Source: a virus. Taken from it: a stretch of 20,113 bases of DNA. Numbering within the stretch: the stretch's first letter is position 1; the number at the start of each line of letters is the position of its first letter. The stretch lies in the IMG/VR virus record IMGVR_UViG_3300035698_014414, positions 1 through 20,113 of that record. One strand, written 5' to 3'. Position numbers and translations under genes: made by a program. The notes below the pieces were generated by a model, which saw only the letters and a program-made list of their open reading frames with translations, had not been told where the DNA came from and did not search any database. Below, piece by piece: positions 14,550 to 20,113 of the stretch.

Positions 14550-16046
14550 ATGGAACGCTTAAAACAATATCCTCACAATATTCTGATGAATACTGTGACA
14601 AACAAGAAGATTGGCGTTTATGGCGACAATCTTAAAGGAAGGCTGATGCTTCAGTTCAAAGAACTTGGTATCACACTTCCCGGTGATGTATGGGCAGGCG
14701 GAACAAGTCCACCTGCTGCATCTACAACTCTCAATGTTGATTTGAAGGTTGCAAAAACAACTACTGATGATGGAATCAAAAAGGCCTGGATGGTTAATCT
14801 CAATCCTGCAGCTCCAGCTTCAAATACAAATTGGGGTTACAATTTAACAATTAGTCCTGTAACAAAGATGCCGGGTGTACATGATAACCGTCACCAGGCT
14901 CACCAAAAGTCATATGCTAACAATATAGCTGCTATCACTTCGACAAGTGGTTATGTTGATGATGTATATGTACTCAGGGCTGAAAGTGATCTTATCAAAC
15001 AGATTTATCTGGATTCTGGTAAGCATGATGTTAATCCTGATCCTGTAAGTAATATGAGCAAGGCTGTATGTGATCCATTCAGGGCTTATCTTGTTACTAC
15101 AAATAGTGGTGATGCAATCACTTATACAGATGCTGATGGAAATGCTACTTCAGTTAACGCTGGTGCGAGTGCAAAACTCTCTGCCGAGACCGTTAATGCA
15201 AATGCAACTCTGAAGCTTTTTGTAAAAGCTATTGCTATTTCAGCCACTCAGATGTATATCATCAGCCGTACAGCTGGTACATTGTTTACTGTTGCTGTTG
15301 CTGGATCCAACGTCATTGATAGCAGAAACATCATGTTGACTGCTAAAGATGAACGTGTGAAGTTTGATGTAGAACTTGATCAGAACTATGGTACTGTTGC
15401 TGCCTTTTCATGGTATCAGATTACTGCTACCACCGCTGCAGGAACTACTACGGCAACTGTTAATGGAACTGCGTTGGCTGCTGCAAATGATGCCGCTGGT
15501 GCCACTTACTCAACCAACCTGAACACTGCCCTTACCGGAGACGGTTACTCGTCATATGATGCGTATGGTAGTGGAACCCCTGTATGGGATGTATGGTTTA
15601 GTCTGACTACTACCAAAAGGGTAACTTTTGCTTTCAGCGCTACTTCAACATCAGTGCTCTCTGCATCTTACTCTTATTTTGCAAGGTACCCAAGTCTGAC
15701 TTCAGATGATATCCATGCAATCTTCGCTAACCAAAAAGGACAGGCTACCCTTAATTCATTTGTCTATGGAGACAATGCTATTGATGGCTCGTCTTACAAC
15801 AAGTATACTCTTACCTTTACCGGTATGGATATCTCGTTGCAACATGGTACAAGCGATTATGGTAAACATCGCCAGACTGTAAATCTCTATGTATTGGCTT
15901 CACAGGCTACAGGAGTTGACATCTATGATGCCAATGATCCTAACAACCAGTATGCCTATAATGATGAGTCAGCTCATACAGCTGATGATACCAATCTTGA
16001 GGAACTACTGACCGTTTGGGCCGGTACTGCTCCCTCTACCTGGTAA
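14550..16046 (+). CDS. probable abundant virion structural protein, 498 residues
   Basis: The protein has a charged N-terminal segment (MERLKQYPHNILMNTVTNKK) and then long Thr/Ala/Ser/Gly-rich beta sequence. Residues about 310-390 (ITATTAAGTTTATVNGTALA, later VWDVWFSLTTTKRVTFAFSA) look like an inserted Ig-like or carbohydrate-binding-like beta-sandwich of the kind found on virion surfaces. No signal peptide is present, unlike the proteins at the left edge. It carries a leader element matching that of the capsid gene and is followed by the only strong terminator in the window, both consistent with high expression. A capsid decoration protein, head fibre or tube protein would fit. The sequence does not let me choose. 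Confidence 0.65.
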   Translation: MERLKQYPHNILMNTVTNKKIGVYGDNLKGRLMLQFKELGITLPGDVWAGGTSPPAASTTLNVDLKVAKTTTDDGIKKAWMVNLNPAAPASNTNWGYNLTISPVTKMPGVHDNRHQAHQKSYANNIAAITSTSGYVDDVYVLRAESDLIKQIYLDSGKHDVNPDPVSNMSKAVCDPFRAYLVTTNSGDAITYTDADGNATSVNAGASAKLSAETVNANATLKLFVKAIAISATQMYIISRTAGTLFTVAVAGSNVIDSRNIMLTAKDERVKFDVELDQNYGTVAAFSWYQITATTAAGTTTATVNGTALAAANDAAGATYSTNLNTALTGDGYSSYDAYGSGTPVWDVWFSLTTTKRVTFAFSATSTSVLSASYSYFARYPSLTSDDIHAIFANQKGQATLNSFVYGDNAIDGSSYNKYTLTFTGMDISLQHGTSDYGKHRQTVNLYVLASQATGVDIYDANDPNNQYAYNDESAHTADDTNLEELLTVWAGTAPSTW

Positions 16047-16072
16047 CAGGTGATTTATAGAAATCAGTAATA

Positions 16073-16104
16073 GGAAGGGGGTTGCAACAACTCCCTTCCA
16101 TTTT
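16073..16104 (+). terminator. intrinsic terminator after the capsid module
   Basis: Bases 16073-16099 form a 12-bp stem: GGAAGGGGGTTG pairs with CAACTCCCTTCC around a CAA loop, with one G-T wobble. It is followed by ATTTTAACC, a short T-run. It lies 27 bases after the stop of the 498-residue gene and 16 bases before the next start codon (16116). Confidence 0.85.
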
Positions 16105-16115
16105 AACCAATCAAG

Positions 16116-16781
16116 ATGGAAAATAGGCAAAGTCAGAAATTAATTGTTGAGCAGATCGTTACTGAACTTGCTCAGGCATATCCTTTAAAGACATTGGTAA
16201 ACTTAAAAGAATATTTTGCAGACCAGTGTGATAATATGCGAATGACATTACTCAGAGAGTATTTTAATGCTTTCAGGTATGTAGACCAAAGCTTTTATCA
16301 GCAGGTTCCATGCGATGAGTCTGTTATTACATGCCATACGGAGGATTGTACAATTAATGGGATTACTTTCACAGCCAAAGGGGATTTTTACGAGTTAGTA
16401 CTTCCAGATCTTGTTACAGGTGTGGAAGACCATAATATAAAGTCTGTATCAGATAAAAAGGGAACATTTACTTTTGACAGAGTTGGTATGAATGACTTTA
16501 TAGATTACAAAACTCAATATGCAAAGCCAGGGCCGATCTTTACTGTAATCGGAAATAAGATGCTTCTTAAGGGAGTTCCTACTGCCGGTATGACATTTGT
16601 GAATATCTGGTTACTCGCTGCCTCACCCCGTATTACTTGCGGCTGGGAAGATACCAACTTCTATCCTACTCCATCAGTTTATAAACTAAAGTTGCTTGTC
16701 AAGAAAGACTTTTTGTCTACCCGGGCACCGCAACAAGAAAATAAACCAGAAAGAGATGATAGTAACGAAAAAAGTAAGTGA
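16116..16781 (+). CDS. neck adaptor / portal-ring-like protein
   Basis: This 221-residue protein has a helical start (QKLIVEQIVTELAQAYP) followed by beta segments such as FYELVLPDLVTG and PIFTVIGNKMLLKGVP, then TFVNIWLLAASPR. In ring or adaptor proteins that join portal and tail I recall this order: an LPDL-type strand, an iGNKxxLkG-type hairpin and a strand ending in a Pro. The C-terminal 25 residues (APQQENKPERDDSNEKSK) are charged and probably flexible. It is the first gene after the terminator and is followed by a second adaptor-like gene at 17914 and a nozzle-like gene. The assignment rests on pattern memory and order, so it is moderate. Confidence 0.55.
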   Translation: MENRQSQKLIVEQIVTELAQAYPLKTLVNLKEYFADQCDNMRMTLLREYFNAFRYVDQSFYQQVPCDESVITCHTEDCTINGITFTAKGDFYELVLPDLVTGVEDHNIKSVSDKKGTFTFDRVGMNDFIDYKTQYAKPGPIFTVIGNKMLLKGVPTAGMTFVNIWLLAASPRITCGWEDTNFYPTPSVYKLKLLVKKDFLSTRAPQQENKPERDDSNEKSK

Positions 16782-16929
16782 CCTTAATGGTTACAAGTAT
16801 TGGATAGACATTTTCTACTCCGGAAGACTTATTGCTGGACAAGGAATGCTCTACCTCAGATTCAGAAGCACCCGGTATATAATTTTTCTCAATGGTAAAT
16901 TACACGGATCAAAACGGAGACGAAGTTGA
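16756..16929 (+). CDS. possible small protein, 57 residues, unassigned
   Basis: An open frame starting at 16756 bridges the 110-base gap between the genes ending at 16781 and starting at 16892, overlapping each by 26 and 38 bases. The product (MIVTKKVSDLNGYKYWIDIF and onward, ending HGSKRRRS) is aromatic-rich and basic at its end. It could be a small assembly protein. A longer start at 16696 exists but would overlap the upstream gene by 86 bases. I chose 16756 because AGAAAGAG stands just upstream. I cannot name a family. It may also be part of a frame-shifted longer product with the next gene. Confidence 0.45.
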   Translation: MIVTKKVSDLNGYKYWIDIFYSGRLIAGQGMLYLRFRSTRYIIFLNGKLHGSKRRRS

Positions 16930-17395
16930 TATCAACAAGGTTTTAACGATCATTGTACCGATAAGTATTGTTGGTGACCAGGGAACTGAAAAGTTCTTTT
17001 GGATGATGCGTCAATACATGTTTGATAGCATTGAGAATCATGAGGCTTATTTTTACCAATGCGAACCTATTGAAACTTTAAGGAGTCAGCCCTGCTATAA
17101 GATCATTGAAGATAGTGGCGAGATATTTTACTTGCCGGTTACCTTTGGTGCCGTAGAGGGAAGGGGTCGTAAAAGGGAAGAACAATCTTGGGAAAAGCTT
17201 TACGAAAAGAAAGCTGATCAGCCAAGAGACATGATTAAGGCCTATAAAGACATTACCGGTATTGATCTCAGCAAAACTCATAATATTAAATATGACGGAA
17301 TAAGAGTTCAAAGAGATGCAAAGAAAAAAGAAAAAAAGAAGTTTACGTTACCTGTACATTGGGAAGAGGATCCTGAGGAACAGCAAACATATTAA
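16892..17395 (+). CDS. unassigned neck/tail-module protein
   Basis: This 167-residue protein starts at the first available ATG; a stop lies in frame at 16880-16882 just upstream, so no earlier start is possible. It has a hydrophobic strand (VLTIIVPISIVG), mixed sequence, and a Lys-rich C-terminal section (RDAKKKEKKKFTLPVHWEED) coded by an A-rich stretch at 17320-17342. The start overlaps the 57-residue frame and the end overlaps the next gene by 80 bases. There is no SD. The role is unknown; a tail-completion protein is possible from position. Confidence 0.65.
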   Translation: MVNYTDQNGDEVDINKVLTIIVPISIVGDQGTEKFFWMMRQYMFDSIENHEAYFYQCEPIETLRSQPCYKIIEDSGEIFYLPVTFGAVEGRGRKREEQSWEKLYEKKADQPRDMIKAYKDITGIDLSKTHNIKYDGIRVQRDAKKKEKKKFTLPVHWEEDPEEQQTY

Positions 17396-17924
17396 GGTTG
17401 TCAAGTTTATATCAACAGGACATCCTTTTTACAGTCCGGCTTTCGATCATGAGGATATAGCTTTAGAGACCATCGGAGACCATTCAAGATTAGAACCAGA
17501 TGTTCTTAGGGGAAGACCAATAAAGAGTTTCATAAAGGCTACACAGCGAAGATCAATGTTGGATGAAGATAAGTATACGACGGGAGTTGTAAACTTTATA
17601 TTAAAATCGTTCTTTAAAAGGGTGCTTGAAGATGTTATCAGGAATGATGTTGTTTTCTTATTTCCACGTAACTATGTTTACATTGTTGCTGCACAACAAT
17701 CTCCTGACAGTAAGACATTCAAATATGATAAAGTACATGGCCAGGGAAGAATAATGGTTATGCTTGTGTACTCCAAGAGGGGGTTTGCAATAGGGAAAGG
17801 AAGAAAGAAGTTTATCGCTATCGCACCGAAATATCAGAAGATGATAAATGAAGAACTTGAAAAAGGACATATCTATCCAGGGATAGACAACATAATGACT
17901 AAAATGCAAAGCTATGGCTATTGA
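17316..17924 (+). CDS. unassigned neck/tail-module protein
   Basis: This 202-residue protein has an unusual 80-base overlap with the gene before it. The only ATG before the conserved-looking body (STGHPFYSPAFDHED onward) is at 17316, which gives a basic N-terminus (MQRKKKKRSLRYLYIGKR) translated from the A-rich tract in the other frame. The body contains RSMLDEDKYTTGVVNFILKS and KGRKKFIAIAPKYQKMINEE. There is no enzyme or membrane signature. The product could be a tail-completion or neck protein. A frameshift from the preceding frame (+1 or -2) would fuse the two products, which I cannot test. Confidence 0.6.
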   Translation: MQRKKKKRSLRYLYIGKRILRNSKHIKVVKFISTGHPFYSPAFDHEDIALETIGDHSRLEPDVLRGRPIKSFIKATQRRSMLDEDKYTTGVVNFILKSFFKRVLEDVIRNDVVFLFPRNYVYIVAAQQSPDSKTFKYDKVHGQGRIMVMLVYSKRGFAIGKGRKKFIAIAPKYQKMINEELEKGHIYPGIDNIMTKMQSYGY

Positions 17925-18555
17925 TGGATTCACAGATACGGAAATAATTGCTGGACGACTTAACAGGTTGTTTAAAACAAAACACTTTAGTAATGCTGAT
18001 GTGGCAGAATGGTGTGCTCAGGTAGAAGTTGAGTTTATCAGAGACATAGATGCCATGTGGGAATTTAGGGCTGTACCGTTAGTTGTAGGGAACGATAAGA
18101 TGGTTATGATACCATGTAACGTTTATAAGATTGACGAGCTCTACACTGAGGATAAGATGTTTCTCAGCTATAATAGAACAAAGGATGGATTCCTTACAGA
18201 TCTTAAAGTTGAAACTCTCGGAGACGAAGAATGTAAAATAGGAGATACGATATACATTTCTTATCATGGAATACCTATTGACATAAAGACTGGCGCGGTA
18301 CTTATTCAGTCGGGTCATGAAGCTACATGTGAAACATATTGCAAGGTAAGAGCTTTCGAGGAAGATGCCGGTATTGGAAAGTTCAGTATGGGTATGTGGG
18401 TTGGTTGGGATCAGAAGTTCAGTGGCATGTTACAAGCTATCCGTAGCGGTCATAAGAACATTGACAGAAGGAAGTCTCATCAGTTTCAGATTATCATGGG
18501 TAATATGCTTCCGAAAATCGGACGTATGACAATTAAAATAGATCAATTTCACTAA
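17914..18555 (+). CDS. tail adaptor-like protein (T7 gp11-type position)
   Basis: This 213-residue protein overlaps the preceding gene by 11 bases. Helical N-terminus (TDTEIIAGRLNRLFKTKHFS, then QVEVEFIRDIDAMWEFR), beta section (RAVPLVVGNDKMVMIPCNVY, then IGDTIYISYHGIPID) and helical C-terminus resemble adaptor proteins that form the ring under the portal in short-tailed phages. The GDTIYISYHGIP strand recalls the xhxIxYxGxP feature of these adaptors. It sits immediately before the nozzle-like gene (TAATG at the junction), the same order as T7 gp11-gp12. The assignment is inferred from layout and motif memory. Confidence 0.55.
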   Translation: MAIDGFTDTEIIAGRLNRLFKTKHFSNADVAEWCAQVEVEFIRDIDAMWEFRAVPLVVGNDKMVMIPCNVYKIDELYTEDKMFLSYNRTKDGFLTDLKVETLGDEECKIGDTIYISYHGIPIDIKTGAVLIQSGHEATCETYCKVRAFEEDAGIGKFSMGMWVGWDQKFSGMLQAIRSGHKNIDRRKSHQFQIIMGNMLPKIGRMTIKIDQFH

Positions 18556-20113
18556 TGAAAGTCAAAAACATATTTACTCAAGGAATTATTTCGGATATTG
18601 ACAATTCGTTGAAGAAGCCTAATCAGTGGGATTTCCCTACTATGAATGCAAGGGTTATCAATCGTAAAGGTCAAGGTTTTGTCATAACAAACTTCCCTGG
18701 TAATAAAGAACAATTTTCATTAAAGACAGGTTATGCTGTACTTGGTACTTGTGAGCACAATGGCATACTGTACATACTTAGCATTGATGGTAGTGGTCCG
18801 CGTGGTGAGATCGGAACATTTCCAAGTCCGGAACTTATAGATCCCGATAATACAAAATTTAAAAGAAAATACAGAACTCTCTATAACTATAAGGAAACTT
18901 CTACGCTTCCCAATGTATATGAATTCAATACCGAACATTTTAATCTCGATCCAAGCAAGACGGCTGATATGTTTGCTCAAAGAAGTTATGATGATAGTGT
19001 TGACATTTATATTGCAGATCACAATAATCCAAACAGAGTAATTAATTCAAATTTTACACAAAGCGGAAAATCACTTGAGAGGATATATTATGCAAATAGT
19101 TTCGATGGCGCCATAAACCTTATAGCTCATTCAAAGAAAATAATCAATTACGAAATAGGAGAAGTGGGAAACAGTGGGAATCTACATCCCGGGGTCTACT
19201 TTTTATATTTCAGGTATGGAAGTGCAAGTCTTAATTCTACTCATTTCGTTGATGAGATGGGCCCTATTCCTATTTTTAATGGTACTGCCGGGTATAATGT
19301 AGAAGGTCTGCAGGAGATGAACTGGCTTACTCAGGAAGAAAGTGTAACGAATAAGAATCTACGAATTGAACTAACGAATCTTGATACATCATTTTCATTT
19401 TTGGAAATAGGAGTAATGAGATTAACTGCATTGATTGAGAATGCTGACGCTTCGCAAGATATATATCTTATTGATAAAAGATACAGAATTCCTATAAATG
19501 GTAATCTTACCATCAATATTACCGGGTATGAAAGCCAGGGCGTATTGACATATGAAGAAATTATTAGACCAAAGGTTCCATATAGTATCAGTAAAACACA
19601 TACCAATACCAATAACGTATATTACGGTGGTAACTGGAAAAAGCCAACCAGAACATTTGATAAAGAGAAATTCAAAGATTTTGCTCTATTGATTAATCCA
19701 GAGGCTACCTATTCTCCGGAATTAAGTTCGGCTGCTCAAGGAATGCGTGATATAGAGAACGGTGCTCAATTTGATGGATATTACAGAAACGAAGAGAACT
19801 TTAACAAATATGTAGGTTATGCTCATGGAGAGGCTTATCCATTTGGTGTTAAGGGAATCTTTTCTGATGGGACAGAAACAAATGCATATCCAATAAAGGG
19901 TCTTGTTAATGGTGTTAGTAACGACAAAGGAATCTTTCGCTTTCCTTTATGGCAAGATGAGGCTGTTCATACTTTTGGTGTTTATACCGATCTTATTACC
20001 AATATAAGAAAGGCTATGGGTATAAAGTTTAATATGAGTGTAGCTGATACATTTTTTCATAATCCATTAAATGAAGAAGCTTTTAAAGATATTGTTGCGA
20101 TAAAGTTTGTTCG
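18555..20113 (+). CDS. tail nozzle/tube-like protein, N-terminal part (runs off the window)
   Basis: The start (ATG at 18555) overlaps the preceding stop (TAATG), and the frame stays open to the right edge, giving at least 519 residues. The N-terminus (MKVKNIFTQGIISDIDNSLK, then YAVLGTCEHNGILYILSIDG) and the motif RSYDDSVDIYIADHNNPNRV (about residues 142-161) recall the nozzle or muzzle proteins of T7-like and crAss-like phages, which begin with a beta-propeller-like domain. The position right after an adaptor-like gene agrees. Later residues are beta-rich with many Asn, Gly and Tyr. The C-terminal part is not visible, so length and final domains are unknown. Confidence 0.6.
   Translation, partial: MKVKNIFTQGIISDIDNSLKKPNQWDFPTMNARVINRKGQGFVITNFPGNKEQFSLKTGYAVLGTCEHNGILYILSIDGSGPRGEIGTFPSPELIDPDNTKFKRKYRTLYNYKETSTLPNVYEFNTEHFNLDPSKTADMFAQRSYDDSVDIYIADHNNPNRVINSNFTQSGKSLERIYYANSFDGAINLIAHSKKIINYEIGEVGNSGNLHPGVYFLYFRYGSASLNSTHFVDEMGPIPIFNGTAGYNVEGLQEMNWLTQEESVTNKNLRIELTNLDTSFSFLEIGVMRLTALIENADASQDIYLIDKRYRIPINGNLTINITGYESQGVLTYEEIIRPKVPYSISKTHTNTNNVYYGGNWKKPTRTFDKEKFKDFALLINPEATYSPELSSAAQGMRDIENGAQFDGYYRNEENFNKYVGYAHGEAYPFGVKGIFSDGTETNAYPIKGLVNGVSNDKGIFRFPLWQDEAVHTFGVYTDLITNIRKAMGIKFNMSVADTFFHNPLNEEAFKDIVAIKFV

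Noticed and set aside
1-20113. tRNA genes, CRISPR arrays, integrase, attachment sites, insertion sequences
   Set aside because: None seen; the gaps between genes are all under about 85 bases and hold no such structure.

Overview
This window is a segment of the late (structural and lysis) region of a tailed double-stranded DNA phage that almost certainly infects a member of the Bacteroidota. All supportable genes lie on the + strand, packed head to tail, and many are coupled by ATGA or TAATG overlaps. Three features point to a Bacteroidota host. Two exported proteins have signal peptides with Gln at the predicted +1 position. Most genes lack a Shine-Dalgarno sequence and instead have A/T-rich leaders. 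A promoter before the capsid genes matches the Bacteroides-type pattern (TTG, 20 bases, TAGATTTG). There are no tRNA, rRNA, CRISPR, integrase or bacterial housekeeping genes, so nothing shows whether the phage is integrated.

Layout: (1) 1-1634 holds the end of an unidentified gene, two signal-peptide proteins and a multi-pass membrane protein. (2) 1717-3427 is a lysis cassette: a small membrane protein, a holin-like protein, a Cys/His cell-wall hydrolase and a spanin-like coiled-coil membrane protein. (3) 3429-9930 is the packaging module: a candidate small-terminase-position protein, the large terminase and a large portal protein. The terminase gene is interrupted by a 386-residue in-frame intein carrying a LAGLIDADG homing endonuclease. 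(4) 9932-16104 is the capsid module: the promoter, a scaffold-position protein with a DPP repeat, the major capsid protein, two unassigned proteins, a 498-residue structural-looking protein and a strong intrinsic terminator. (5) 16116-20113 is the neck/tail module: an adaptor/ring-like protein, three small proteins in overlapping frames, a second adaptor-like protein, and the start of a large tail nozzle-like protein that runs off the window.

The gene order (packaging, portal, scaffold, capsid, neck adaptors, nozzle) and the absence of a tape-measure or sheath gene in the visible part suggest a short-tailed phage of the crAss-like or related Bacteroidota podovirus type. This is inferred from layout and remembered family features, not from a search. 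The most notable element is the intein: it splits the terminase at the ATPase coupling motif, so the enzyme can package DNA only after protein splicing restores the IG-TGGD junction. Other points worth attention are a Walker A motif lacking its usual lysine, a conserved non-SD leader shared by several genes, a terminator with no room for a promoter behind it, and the phage-encoded exported proteins.
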